A model generated the notes under the pieces. That model searched no databases. It was not told the origin of the DNA and worked only from the letters and a program-made list of their open reading frames with translations. A DNA stretch of 64,000 bases from NCBI RefSeq assembly GCF_900177295.1, contig NZ_FWZX01000003.1, forward strand, positions 51,677 through 115,676, read 5' to 3'. This DNA comes from Tistlia consotensis USBA 355. Its GTDB lineage: Bacteria > Pseudomonadota > Alphaproteobacteria > Kiloniellales > DSM-21159. The position numbers and the translations under genes were made by a program. Below, in pieces: positions 1-8,293 of the stretch. Within the stretch, counting starts at the first letter, position 1. Each line of letters begins with the position of its first letter.

Positions 1-1065
1 GGCGTCGAGGATCGGATTGTAGGAGGCCTGCAGCCAGACTTCGTGGCCGTCCTTGGCCATGCGCTTGAACTCGCCGGCCTGGTACTCGCCGCGCCGCAGG
101 TTGTCCCAGAAGGAGCGGTACTCGGCGCTGTCCCGCTCGCCCGGCTCGACGAAGATCGAGTGGTGCTTGCCCTTGATCTCGTCCAGCCGGTAGCCGACGG
201 CGGCCAGGAAGTTCTCGTTCGCCGTGAGGATGGTGCCGTCGAGCTTGAACTCGATGACCGCCTGCGACTTGCCGATCGCCGCCAGCTGGCCCGCGAAGTC
301 GGCGTTGCGCAGCTTCTCGGCCGTGATGTCGCTGGCGAACTTGACCACCTTGTAGGGCCGGCCGCCGGCGTCGAGGATCGGATTGTAGGAGGCCTGCAGC
401 CAGACTTCGTGGCCGTCCTTGGCCATGCGCTTGAACTCGCCGGCCTGGTACTCGCCGCGCCCGAGCCTGGCCCAGAACTCCTTGTAGCCGGCGCCGTCGC
501 GCTCCGCCGGGTCGACGAAGATCGAGTGGTGCCTGCCCTTGATCTCGGCCAGCCCGTAGCCGAGCGTCTTCAGGAAGTTCTCGTTCGCCGTGATGACCTT
601 GCCGTCCAGCCCGAACTCGATCACCGCCTGCGACTTGCCGATCGCCGACAGCTGGCCGGCCAGGTCGGCGTTGCGCCGCTTCTGCTCGGTGACGTCGCTG
701 GCGAACTTGACGACCTTGAAGGGCTTGCCGTCGCGTCCCAGGATCGGGTTGTAGGAGGCCTGCAGCCAGACGTCATGGCCGTCCCTGGCGATGCGCTTGA
801 ACTCGCCGGCCTGGTACTCGCCGCGCCCGAGCCTGGCCCAGAACTCCTTGTAGCCGGCACTCCCGCGCTCCGCCGGATCGACGAAGATCGAGTGGTGCTT
901 GCCCTTGATCTCGGGCAGCTCGTAGCCGAGCGTCTTCAGGAAGTTCTCGTTGGCCGTGATGACCTTGCCGTCCAGGCCGAACTCGATCACCGCCTGCGAG
1001 CGGCCGATCGCCGCCAGCATGGCCTCCAACTCGTGGCCTCCAGCGGCCCCGCCGATCCGTAGCAT
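1..1065 (-). CDS. Multi-PAS sensory protein, N-terminal part (probable chemoreceptor), cut by window start
   Basis: The 355 visible codons contain three consecutive PAS domains of about 122 residues each, repeating motifs such as TANENFL, GYELPEIKGKHHSIFV, GRGEYQAGEFKR and VWLQASYNPI. In this PAS subfamily (Aer/McpX-like) the domain senses redox, oxygen or small ligands and usually precedes an MCP signalling domain or a histidine kinase. The output domain lies before base 1, so a methyl-accepting chemotaxis protein is an inference. No signal peptide or membrane segment is visible, so the sensor looks cytoplasmic. ATG 1065 is chosen because the first PAS begins about 10 residues later. The repeat period is exactly 366 bp; the copies near 1-95 and 367-460 are nearly identical at the DNA level, implying recent in-frame duplication or gene conversion. 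Confidence 0.85.
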   Translation of the reverse strand, partial: MLRIGGAAGGHELEAMLAAIGRSQAVIEFGLDGKVITANENFLKTLGYELPEIKGKHHSIFVDPAERGSAGYKEFWARLGRGEYQAGEFKRIARDGHDVWLQASYNPILGRDGKPFKVVKFASDVTEQKRRNADLAGQLSAIGKSQAVIEFGLDGKVITANENFLKTLGYGLAEIKGRHHSIFVDPAERDGAGYKEFWARLGRGEYQAGEFKRMAKDGHEVWLQASYNPILDAGGRPYKVVKFASDITAEKLRNADFAGQLAAIGKSQAVIEFKLDGTILTANENFLAAVGYRLDEIKGKHHSIFVEPGERDSAEYRSFWDNLRRGEYQAGEFKRMAKDGHEVWLQASYNPILDA

Positions 1066-1195
1066 TGCGTTCCCCTTTGCGATGAGGCAAGCGATGTTGC
1101 CTGCAGCAGAAATCGATACCCGAAGGCACTTAATTCCCTGTTAAAACCACGTTCGTCTTGCCATCTATTGAACAGTATTCTTCTGTACTTGTGAC

Positions 1196-1216
1196 TTGGT
1201 TGTAAAACACAACCAA
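1196..1216. repeat. Perfect 8-bp inverted repeat upstream of the PAS gene
   Basis: TTGGTTGT-AAAAC-ACAACCAA lies in an AT-richer stretch (about 1110-1240) between the small gene at 1299 and the PAS gene start at 1065. No T-tract follows on either strand, so an operator or mRNA hairpin in the PAS-gene promoter region is more likely than an intrinsic terminator. The rest of 1066-1298 shows no gene. Confidence 0.5.
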
Positions 1217-1298
1217 CGCGACGAACGTGACGAGCATTACTTCTCGCGGTGCAGCATCGCGCGGACCGCCCCACCGACGGCCTCCGCGCGATCGCGCC

Positions 1299-1532
1299 TC
1301 AGCAGGCGCCGACCTGCAGCGCCTCCGGCCGGCGCAACGGCGGGCGGCCGCGACGGCGCGGCGCGGGCCGGCCGGCCGGCGCCTCCCCCGCGGCGAGGGC
1401 CTGCAGCTCCCGGCGGGCCTGTTCCAGGCAGTGCAGCTCGTAGCGGTCCTCGCGGTCCCAGACCTCGATGCAGCTGAGCTTGATCTCGACCAGGTCGAGC
1501 AGGGTTTCCAGGCAGGGCTTGGACAGGGTCAT
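1299..1532 (-). CDS. Small conserved protein of unknown function
   Basis: A 77-aa protein beginning MTLSKPCLETLLDLVEIKLS and continuing with IEVWDREDRYELHCLEQARREL, predicted as two amphipathic helices, then a basic, proline/arginine-rich tail with PAPRRRGRPP. A good ribosome site (GGGAG, 7 nt before ATG) supports the start. The helical N-terminus resembles short uncharacterised alphaproteobacterial proteins I have seen, but I cannot name a family. The RGRPP-like tail recalls AT-hook or RNA-binding basic tails, which is only an inference. It sits alone between the PAS sensor and the RND operon, on the same strand as both. Confidence 0.6.
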   Translation of the reverse strand: MTLSKPCLETLLDLVEIKLSCIEVWDREDRYELHCLEQARRELQALAAGEAPAGRPAPRRRGRPPLRRPEALQVGAC

Positions 1533-1703
1533 CGATCGCTCCCTTCGTTGGCCGGGGGCCGGCGGCCCCGTCGTCTGTGTCGTCGGCCATTCTAGGGAGC
1601 GCGGCCGCCGGCGATATCCGGCCGTTCGGCTAGGCGGACGATCAATCGGACGGTGTCCCTGTCCATTCGGACAGGGTGGCGGCCCGGCCGGTGGACAGGC
1701 GCC

Positions 1704-4700
1704 CTATTCGGCGGCGGCCGGCTTGTCGAGCGCGATCGGCTTCTCGGCGCCCAGGGCCGCGGGCTCGCGGCGCGCGAGCGGGTTGCCGACGCGGCTGCCC
1801 AGGCGGTCGAGCCGGATGTAGAGCACCGGCGTGATGTAGAGCGTCAGCAGCTGCGAGATCACCAGGCCGCCGACGACCGCGAGGCCGAGCGGCTGGCGCG
1901 CCTCGGAGCCGGTGCCGAAGCCGACCGCGATCGGCAGCGTGCCCATCAGCGCCGCCGCCGTGGTCATCATGATCGGCCGGAAGCGCACGACCGCCGCGAA
2001 GTAGATCGCCTCGCGGGGCGCGAGCCCCTCGCCGCGCTGCCGCTCCAGGGCGAAGTCGATCATCATGATCGCGTTCTTCTTGACGATGCCGATCAGCATG
2101 ATGATGCCGACGAAGGCATAGAGGCTGAGCGGCAGGTCGAAGAGCTCCAGGGTGATCAGCGCGCCGACCGCCGCAGAGGGCAGGCCCGACAGGATGGTCA
2201 GCGGGTGGATGAAGCTCTCATAGAGGATCCCGAGCACGATGTAGACCACGACCACCGCCAGCAGCAGCAGCAGGCCCATGCCCTGCAGCGAGTCCTGGAA
2301 GGCCTGGGCGGTGCCGGCGAAGGCGGTCTGCACGCTGTCCGGCAGCTTGACCTGGCGCTCGACCTCGGCGATCCGCGCCACGGCCTGGCTAAGCGAGACG
2401 CCGGGCGCCAGGTTGAAGGAGATGGTCACCGCCGGCAGCTGGCCCTGGTGGTTCACGGTCAGCGCCATCGAGCTGCGGTCGATGCGGGTCACCGCGGTCA
2501 GCGGCACCAGCTTGCCGCTGGCCGAGCGGATGAACAGGCGCTGGAAGGCGCCGCTGTCCTTCTGGAAGCGCGGCTCGACCTCGAGCAGCACCTCGTACTG
2601 GTTCGAGGCCGTGTAGATCGTCGAGATCTGCTGGCCGCCGAAGGCCGCCGCCAGGCCCTGCTCGATCTGGTCCGGGGTGACGCCGAGCGCGGCCGCCCGG
2701 TCGCGGTCGATGGTCACCCGGATCGAGGGAGTCGAGAGGTCGAGGTCGCTGGTCACGTCCTGGAAGCCCTGCGTCTCGCCCAGGGCGCGGGTCAGGCGCT
2801 GGGCCGCGTCGTAGAGCGCGTGCAGGTCGAGGCCCTGCAGGGTGTACTGGTAGGCCGCCTTGGACAGCCGCCCGCCGATGCGGATCGACGGCGGATTCTG
2901 GATGAAGACGTTGAGCCCGGGCAGGTTCGCCAGCTGCTTGCGCAGCACCTGGCCGATCTGGTCGGCCGAGAGGTCGCGTTCGCCGCGCGGCTTCAGGCGG
3001 ATGAAGATCGTGCCGGAGTTGGACGTCGCGCGCGGCCCGCCGGCGCCGACCGACGACATGATCGTCTCGACGTCCGGGTTCCTCAGGATGATCTTCGCGG
3101 CGCGCTGCTGGTGGGCGACCATGTCGACGAAGGAGATGCCGTTGACCCCCTCGGTGAAGGCGATCAGCCGCCCGGTGTCCTCGCTCGGCAGGAAGTCCTT
3201 GGGCACCGCCCTGAACAGCCAGACCGAGGCGACGACGCTGGCCAGGAAGACCAGCAGGATCAGGCCCTGGCGCTTCAGGCTCCACTGCAGCGAGCGGTCG
3301 TAGCCGTTCTGCAGGGCGTCGAAGCAGCGCTCGCTCCAGCGGTAGAGCGCACCATGCCGCACCTTGTGGTCGGCGACCATGCGGCTGCACAGCATCGGCG
3401 TCAGCGAGATCGAGACCAGGCCGGAGACCAGGATCGCCAGCACGATGGTCACCGCGAACTCGTGCAGCAGGCGGCCGACGATGCCGCCCATGAACAGCAG
3501 CGGGATGAAGACCGCGGCCAGCGAGATGGTCATCGACAGGATCGTGAAGCCGATCTCGCGCGCGCCCCTGAGCGCCGCCTCGTAGCGCTTCTCGCCGGAC
3601 TCGACGTGGCGCACGATGTTCTCGAGCATGACGATGGCGTCGTCGACGACGAAGCCGACCGACAGGGTCAGCGCCATCAGCGACAGGTTGTCCAGGCTGT
3701 AGCCGAAGATCGCCATGCCGGCGAAGGTGCCGATGACGGCGATCGGCAGCGCCAGCGAGGGGATGATCGTCGCCGAGAGGTTGCGCAGGAACAGGAAGAT
3801 CACCAGCACGACCAGGGCGGCGGCCAGCATCAGGGTGAACTGCACGTCGTCGACCGCGGCCCGGATCGACTGGCTGCGGTCGTAGAGGACGTGGAGCGAG
3901 ACCGCCGGCGGCAGCTGCGCCTCGAAGGCCGGCAGCACCTTCTTGATCTGGTCGACCACGGCGATGGTGTTGGAGCCGGGCTGACGCTGGATCGCCAGGA
4001 TCACGGCGCGGCTGTCGTTGTACCAGCTCGCGACCTTGTTGTTCTCGACGCTGTCGACGATCCGGCCGACGTCGCCGAAGCGCACCGGCGCGCCGTTGCG
4101 GTAGGCGACGATCTGGCGGGCGAAGGCCTTGGCGTCGAGCAGCTGGCCCTCGGTGCGGATCACCGCGGCGCGCGTGCTGCCCTCGAGCGTGCCGGTCGGG
4201 CGGTTGACGTTGGCCGCCTGGGCCGCCGAGGCGACCTCGTCGAGGCCGATGCCGCGCGCCGCCAGGGCGTCGGGATCGACCTGCAGGCGGATCGCGAACT
4301 TCTGCGAGCCGTAGACGCTGACCTGGGCGACGCCGTCGATCGTCGAGATGCGCCGCGCCAGCTGGCTCTCGGCGTACTCGTCGACGGTGGACAGCGGCAG
4401 GGTCGGCGAGGCCAGGGCCAGGTAGAGCACGGCGAAGGCCGCCGGGTTGACCTTGCGCAGGCGCGGCGCCTGGGTCATCTCGGCCGGCAGCTTGTTGGCC
4501 GCCGCGGCGATCGCCGACTGCACGTCCTGGGCGGCGGCGTCGATGCTGCGCTCCAGGTTGAACTGGATGGTGATGCGCGACTGGCCGAGCGTCGAGGTCG
4601 AGGTCATCGAATCGATGCCCGCGATCGTCGAGAACTCGTTCTCGAGCGGCGTCGCGACCGCCGAGGCCATGGTCTCCGGATCGGCGCCCGGCAGCTCGGC

Positions 4701-4844
4701 GGTCACCGAGATCGTCGGGAACTCGACGTCCGGCAGCTCGCTGACCGGCAGCTTGAGGTAGCCGATCACGCCGAAGATCAGCACCGCGGCCATGACCAGC
4801 GTGGTCATGACCGGCCGGCGGATGAAGGGCTCGGCGATGTTCAT
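1704..4844 (-). CDS. RND (HAE1) multidrug efflux transporter, inner-membrane pump
   Basis: A full-length 1046-aa AcrB/MdtB-type proton-driven exporter that moves drugs or other hydrophobic compounds from the periplasm and inner membrane through a tripartite complex. It begins MNIAEPFIRRPVMTT, the usual first transmembrane helix. The proton-relay aspartate pair in TM4 is present (GFVVDDAIVMLENI, D401-D402), as is the TM10 lysine (GIVKKNAIMMIDF, about K922-K923). The two periplasmic loops and second six-helix half have normal length. It overlaps the membrane-fusion gene by ATGA (4841-4844), so the two are translationally coupled. No outer-membrane TolC-type channel is adjacent, so a channel encoded elsewhere is inferred. 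Sequence style is nearest MdtB/MdtC/MexW-like pumps; substrate unknown. Confidence 0.95.
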   Translation of the reverse strand: MNIAEPFIRRPVMTTLVMAAVLIFGVIGYLKLPVSELPDVEFPTISVTAELPGADPETMASAVATPLENEFSTIAGIDSMTSTSTLGQSRITIQFNLERSIDAAAQDVQSAIAAAANKLPAEMTQAPRLRKVNPAAFAVLYLALASPTLPLSTVDEYAESQLARRISTIDGVAQVSVYGSQKFAIRLQVDPDALAARGIGLDEVASAAQAANVNRPTGTLEGSTRAAVIRTEGQLLDAKAFARQIVAYRNGAPVRFGDVGRIVDSVENNKVASWYNDSRAVILAIQRQPGSNTIAVVDQIKKVLPAFEAQLPPAVSLHVLYDRSQSIRAAVDDVQFTLMLAAALVVLVIFLFLRNLSATIIPSLALPIAVIGTFAGMAIFGYSLDNLSLMALTLSVGFVVDDAIVMLENIVRHVESGEKRYEAALRGAREIGFTILSMTISLAAVFIPLLFMGGIVGRLLHEFAVTIVLAILVSGLVSISLTPMLCSRMVADHKVRHGALYRWSERCFDALQNGYDRSLQWSLKRQGLILLVFLASVVASVWLFRAVPKDFLPSEDTGRLIAFTEGVNGISFVDMVAHQQRAAKIILRNPDVETIMSSVGAGGPRATSNSGTIFIRLKPRGERDLSADQIGQVLRKQLANLPGLNVFIQNPPSIRIGGRLSKAAYQYTLQGLDLHALYDAAQRLTRALGETQGFQDVTSDLDLSTPSIRVTIDRDRAAALGVTPDQIEQGLAAAFGGQQISTIYTASNQYEVLLEVEPRFQKDSGAFQRLFIRSASGKLVPLTAVTRIDRSSMALTVNHQGQLPAVTISFNLAPGVSLSQAVARIAEVERQVKLPDSVQTAFAGTAQAFQDSLQGMGLLLLLAVVVVYIVLGILYESFIHPLTILSGLPSAAVGALITLELFDLPLSLYAFVGIIMLIGIVKKNAIMMIDFALERQRGEGLAPREAIYFAAVVRFRPIMMTTAAALMGTLPIAVGFGTGSEARQPLGLAVVGGLVISQLLTLYITPVLYIRLDRLGSRVGNPLARREPAALGAEKPIALDKPAAAE

Positions 4845-6016
4845 GAGCCCGGCGCCTTGCCCGCGGCGCCCGCGTCGGCCTGCGGCGCCGGCTCGATCGT
4901 CACCTTCATGCCGGGCGCGAGCCGCAGCTGGCCGTCGCGCACCACCGTCTCGCCGGCCTCCAGGCCCTTGCCGATCACCGAGATCTCGTCGGTCTCGTAG
5001 TCGGGAACGACGGGCCGGGCCTCGACCGTCTGGTCGTCCTTGACGACGTAGACGTAGGGCCCGTCCTGGCCGGTGTTGACGGCATCGCGCGGCACCGTCA
5101 CGGCGTTCCGGAAGCGGGTGATCTCCAGGTCCGCGTTGACGAACTGCCCGGGCACGAGCCGGCCGTCGGCATTGTCGAAGCTGGCGCGCAGGGCGATCGT
5201 GCCGGCCGCGCTGTTCACCTGGTTGTCGATGAAGTCGACCTTGGCGCGCAGCGGCGGCCGGTCGTCGCCGGGGATGCGCACCTCGACCTCCAGGCCCGGC
5301 CCGGCGAGGCGCTGCTGCAGCTTCGGCAGGTCCTGCTGCGGCAGGGTGAAGGAGACGCGCACCGGCCGGATCTGGGTGACCACGACCAGCGCGGTGTCGG
5401 CGTTGGCCTTCACCAGGTTGCCGGGCTGCACCAGCATGACGCCGGTCTTGCCGTCGATCGGCGAGCGGATCTCGGTGTAGCTGAGGTTGAGCTTGGCCAG
5501 CTCGACCGCCGCCTGGTCGGCGGCCACGGTCGCCGCGATCGCCTTCGAGGCCGCCTCGGCCTGGTCGAACTGCTGGGCCGAGGCATAGCCCTTCTTCGAC
5601 AGGCTGCCGTAGCGGCCGAGGTCGGCCCTGGCGCTCTCGGCCTGCGCCCGGTCGCGCTGCAGCACGGCCTCGGCCTGGTCGAGCGACGCCTGGTAGAAGC
5701 GCGGGTCGAGGCGGAACAGCAGGTCGCCCTTCCTGACCGTCTGGCCCTCGGTGAAGAAGGCTTCCTGGACCTGGCCGTCGACCCGCGACTTGATCTGCAC
5801 CGTCGCCGCCGCCTCGACCGTGCCGATGGTCCGGGCGAGCTCCGGCACGTCGCGCCGTTCCGCCTTGGCGACGACGACCGGGGCGGTCCGGCCGGCCTTG
5901 CCCGCGGGCCCGGCGGCCTCGGCCCGCCCGCCGGAATCCGGCAGCAGCAGGCCGGCAGCGAGTCCGCCGACGACGGCGAGCGCGACGAGCGTCAGGAGGG
6001 AGCGGTGCAGGCTCAT
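4841..6016 (-). CDS. RND efflux membrane-fusion (periplasmic adaptor) protein, HlyD/AcrA family
   Basis: A 391-aa adaptor linking the inner-membrane pump to the outer-membrane channel. The N-terminus (MSLHRSLLTLVALAVVGGLAAG) is an uncleaved anchor or signal peptide. It is followed by the first lipoyl half (VEAAATVQIKSRVDGQV), a helical hairpin rich in Ala/Glu/Gln (about residues 105-160), the second lipoyl half (YTEIRSPIDGKTG) and beta-barrel/membrane-proximal domains ending LRLAPGMKVTIEPAPQ. An open frame extends far upstream to 7630, but the ATG at 6016 is correct: it precedes the signal segment and overlaps the TetR stop as ATGA (6013-6016). It forms an operon with the pump and tetR. Confidence 0.93.
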   Translation of the reverse strand: MSLHRSLLTLVALAVVGGLAAGLLLPDSGGRAEAAGPAGKAGRTAPVVVAKAERRDVPELARTIGTVEAAATVQIKSRVDGQVQEAFFTEGQTVRKGDLLFRLDPRFYQASLDQAEAVLQRDRAQAESARADLGRYGSLSKKGYASAQQFDQAEAASKAIAATVAADQAAVELAKLNLSYTEIRSPIDGKTGVMLVQPGNLVKANADTALVVVTQIRPVRVSFTLPQQDLPKLQQRLAGPGLEVEVRIPGDDRPPLRAKVDFIDNQVNSAAGTIALRASFDNADGRLVPGQFVNADLEITRFRNAVTVPRDAVNTGQDGPYVYVVKDDQTVEARPVVPDYETDEISVIGKGLEAGETVVRDGQLRLAPGMKVTIEPAPQADAGAAGKAPGS

Positions 6017-6789
6017 GGCACGCGGGCCTTCTCTGCGGCGCGGGCTCGGACGGCCTCGGCTCCGGCCGTCTCGGGGTTGGCGGTCTCGGGGGCGGCGGTC
6101 TCGGGGTCGGCGGTCTCGGGGCCGGGGCCCTCGGGGTCGGGGCCCTCGGGCGCCAGGGCCGTCAGGACGAAGTCCTTGATGGCGGCGGTCACGCGCTCGC
6201 GGCCGGTCGCCGCGCTGGCCCCGTCGTGCAGCACCGGCGCCAGGCTGCCGCGCACCATGCCGACGATCAGCGAGGGCGCCACCTCCAGGTCGACCGGCCG
6301 CAGCCGGCCGCCGGCCGCCCCCTCGGCGAGCGCGCCGCGCAGCGCGCCGACGATCGCCGCGCGGTGGCGCCGGAACAGGCGCCGCCACTGCTCGGTCAGG
6401 CCGCGCTGCTGGCCGTCGACCAGGCGCAGGCAGGCGAGCTGGTCGCCGGTGACCGAGGTGATCTCCTCGACCATCGCAAGCAGCCGGGCCAGGGGGTCGG
6501 CGATGCTCGCGCAGTCCTGCAGGCGTGCCGCCAGCTCGCCGAGGCCGGCGTCCAAGACGGCGAGCAGCAGCGCGTCCTTGGACGGGAAGTAGCGGTAGAG
6601 CGTGGCCTTGCCGATGCTGGCCTCGGCCGCGACCGCATCCATGTGCAGCGCGTCGAGGTCGCGGCCGCGCAGCAGCAGGGCCGCGGCCCGCAGGATCCGC
6701 GCACGACGTTCGGTGCGCCATTTCGGCTCGTCGGGCTCGGCATCGAAGGGCTCCAGGCGCGCGGCCCGGACGGTGGCGGATCTGATCAT
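6013..6789 (-). CDS. TetR/AcrR-family repressor of the RND operon
   Basis: A 258-aa regulator. The HTH is clear (MDAVAAEASIGKATLYRYFPSK, about residues 50-72), followed by a helical ligand-binding domain. It is the first gene of the operon (overlapping the adaptor gene by 4 bp) and probably autoregulates through the palindrome at 6793-6810, de-repressing when an exported compound binds. Oddity: the C-terminus after residue ~215 is a low-complexity tail of Pro-Glu-Thr-Ala repeats (PETADPETAAPETANPETAG) encoded by about six 15-bp units, followed by an Ala/Arg-rich end. TetR proteins normally end at about 200-220 aa, so this tail is an addition from repeat expansion. Confidence 0.9.
   Translation of the reverse strand: MIRSATVRAARLEPFDAEPDEPKWRTERRARILRAAALLLRGRDLDALHMDAVAAEASIGKATLYRYFPSKDALLLAVLDAGLGELAARLQDCASIADPLARLLAMVEEITSVTGDQLACLRLVDGQQRGLTEQWRRLFRRHRAAIVGALRGALAEGAAGGRLRPVDLEVAPSLIVGMVRGSLAPVLHDGASAATGRERVTAAIKDFVLTALAPEGPDPEGPGPETADPETAAPETANPETAGAEAVRARAAEKARVP
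6064..6150. repeat. 15-bp coding tandem repeat (about 5.8 copies) in the TetR tail
   Basis: Units of the form GGCGGTCTCGGGGNC repeat every 15 bp on the plus strand and encode (Pro-Glu-Thr/Gly-x-x)n on the minus strand. Because the unit is a multiple of three, copy-number change would alter tail length without a frameshift. Confidence 0.8.
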
Positions 6790-6792
6790 GAA

Positions 6793-6810
6793 TGGAACCT
6801 AGCAGTTCCA
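6793..6810. promoter_or_regulatory. Probable TetR operator of the efflux operon
   Basis: TGGAAC-CTAGCA-GTTCCA is a perfect 6-bp inverted repeat lying 4 bp upstream of the tetR start codon. A second, looser pair GAAAC-N10-GTTTC follows just upstream of it. Position and symmetry fit an autoregulatory TetR site; binding is inferred. Confidence 0.55.
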
Positions 6811-6855
6811 GATGAAACCCGTGAGTCTCGTTTCGGTGATCCGGGCGCCGTGCCG

Positions 6856-7446
6856 TCAGCGGCCCGGCCGGGCCGCCCTGCCGCGGAAGGCCGCCTTCTT
6901 CTCGCGGTTGCCGCAGCCGGCCATCGAGCACCAGCGGCGGCGGCCCGGCCGCGAGCTGTCGAGGAACCAGACCGAGCAGTCGTCGGCGGCGCACTGGCGG
7001 ACCCGCTCGAGCGGTCCCTCGGCGAAGAGCGCCACGGCGTCGCGCGCGACGGCGGCCAGCGCCGCCTCCAGCGGCCGTCCCGCGACCGGTGCCGCCCGGC
7101 GCCCCACGGCGGCGAGCTGCGGCGCCGGGTCGGGCCGCCCGGCCCGCTCGTTCAGCAGGGCGAGGTCGGCCGGTTCCGGCCGCGCGCCCTCCAGGGCCGC
7201 CCGCAGCACGCGATGGATGGCCTCGCGCAGGCCCCGGGCCTCCGCGAGCTCGCCCGCGGAGACCGCCGGCGCCTCGGCGAGAACGCCCGCTTCGAGGCAC
7301 CAGCGGCCGAGATCCGCCGGCCGGCGCCAGCGGTCGAAGGCCAGTCCCTCGCGGTCGCCGACCGTCGCCAGGAAGTCGAGGCATAGGCGGCCCGCGCGGA
7401 AGTGGAAGTCCCAGTCCTCTGGATTCAGCGTGGTGGGCTCGGTCAT
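6856..7446 (-). CDS. CGNR zinc-finger (ABATE-domain) putative transcriptional regulator
   Basis: A 196-aa protein. The N-terminal ABATE domain (FHFRAGRLCLDFLATVGDR, then helices) is followed by a C-terminal treble-clef-like CGNR zinc finger: CAADDCSVWFLD, then RRRWCSMAGCGNREKKAAFR, giving the C-x4-C...C-x3-CGNR signature. This family is treated as stress-responsive DNA-binding regulators in Proteobacteria and Actinobacteria. The gene is divergent from the beta-keto-acid-cleavage-type gene at 7518, and the palindromes between them make this protein the obvious candidate binder. Target and effector are unknown. Confidence 0.85.
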   Translation of the reverse strand: MTEPTTLNPEDWDFHFRAGRLCLDFLATVGDREGLAFDRWRRPADLGRWCLEAGVLAEAPAVSAGELAEARGLREAIHRVLRAALEGARPEPADLALLNERAGRPDPAPQLAAVGRRAAPVAGRPLEAALAAVARDAVALFAEGPLERVRQCAADDCSVWFLDSSRPGRRRWCSMAGCGNREKKAAFRGRAARPGR

Positions 7447-7457
7447 GGCACTGGTTT

Positions 7458-7506
7458 AACCGGTTCCTTCGTGCTAGACAATTGGAACCTGTCAAACCGG
7501 TTCCAA
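7458..7506. promoter_or_regulatory. Divergent promoter region with repeated AACCGGTTCC boxes
   Basis: The 71-bp gap holds two identical AACCGGTTCC boxes (7458-7467 and 7495-7504), 37 bp apart. The second is part of a perfect inverted repeat TTGGAACC-N9-GGTTCCAA (7482-7506) that overlaps the expected promoter of the 7518 gene. The arrangement is typical of a dimeric regulator controlling both genes; the CGNR protein is the inferred ligand. Confidence 0.65.
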
Positions 7507-7517
7507 CGGAGGGTGCG

Positions 7518-8282
7518 ATGCTGCAGGCCTGCCTCAACGGCGATCGGACGAAGTCCTTCAACCCGGCGGTGCCGGTGACGCCGGCCGAGCTGGCCGCCGA
7601 GGCCGCGGCGGCGGTCGCCGCGGGCGCCACCGAGCTGCACTTCCACCCGCGCGACGCCGCCGGCCGGGAGAGCCTGGCGCCGGACGACGTCGCGGCCGCC
7701 CTGGCGGCGGTGCGGCGGGCCGTGCCCGGCGTCCCGCTCGGCCTCTCGACCCACTGGCAGATCGCGCCGGGCGGACGCGCGCGGCAGGCCCTGCTCGCCG
7801 CCTGGCAGGAGCGGCCGGACTACGTCTCGGTCAATCTGGGCGAGCCGGACGCGCCGGAGGTCGTCCGCCTGATGCTGGCCCGGGGCATCGGGGTCGAGGC
7901 CGGGCTCTGGTCGCGGGCCGATGCCGAGCGCTTCCTCGCCCTGCCCGAGGCGCCGGCCTGTCACCGCGTGCTGATCGAGCTGGTCGTCGAGCCGGAGCCG
8001 GCCGCGGCCCTGGCGACGGCGCGCGCGATCCTGGCGAGGCTGGACGCCGCGGCCTGCCCCCTGCCCCGCCTGCTGCACGGCCAGGACGCCACCCAGTGGC
8101 CACTCTACCGCGAGTCCCTGGCGCTGGGCCTCGACGGCCGCATCGGCTTCGAGGACGGCGGCTGGCTGCCCGACGGCCGCCCGGCCGCCGGCAACGCCGA
8201 GCTGGTCGCTGCGGCGCTGCAGGCGGCCGGCCCTGCCGGACGGAACCCGGAGAGGCTCGACGAGTTGCCGTCCTGCAGGTAG
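7518..8282 (+). CDS. Beta-keto-acid cleavage enzyme (BKACE, DUF849) family protein
   Basis: A 254-aa TIM-barrel enzyme. BKACE proteins are zinc-dependent enzymes that condense a beta-keto acid with acetyl-CoA and cleave it; 3-keto-5-aminohexanoate cleavage enzyme is the founding member. Seen here are the N-terminal ACLNGDR strand, the zinc-binding histidine motif ELHFHPRD (about residues 38-45), VSVNLGEPDAPEV and a C-terminal IGFEDG segment. It is slightly shorter than the usual 270-300 aa. ATG 7518 is preferred over upstream in-frame codons, which would run through the CGNR gene and operator. It is followed 11 bp later by the CDF gene. The substrate cannot be read from sequence. Confidence 0.85.
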   Translation: MLQACLNGDRTKSFNPAVPVTPAELAAEAAAAVAAGATELHFHPRDAAGRESLAPDDVAAALAAVRRAVPGVPLGLSTHWQIAPGGRARQALLAAWQERPDYVSVNLGEPDAPEVVRLMLARGIGVEAGLWSRADAERFLALPEAPACHRVLIELVVEPEPAAALATARAILARLDAAACPLPRLLHGQDATQWPLYRESLALGLDGRIGFEDGGWLPDGRPAAGNAELVAAALQAAGPAGRNPERLDELPSCR

Positions 8283-8293
8283 CAAGGGAGCCG

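Noticed and set aside
1-1065. CRISPR-like array from the regular repeats
   Set aside because: The 366-bp period is coding and in frame, with PAS motifs throughout; no short repeats with unique spacers.
1653-5000. 1115-aa plus-strand open frame opposite the RND pump
   Set aside because: It is antisense to a clear RND transporter with all catalytic residues. Its composition (Arg/Asp/His/Gln-rich, no recognisable fold) is the usual product of reading a GC-rich gene backwards.
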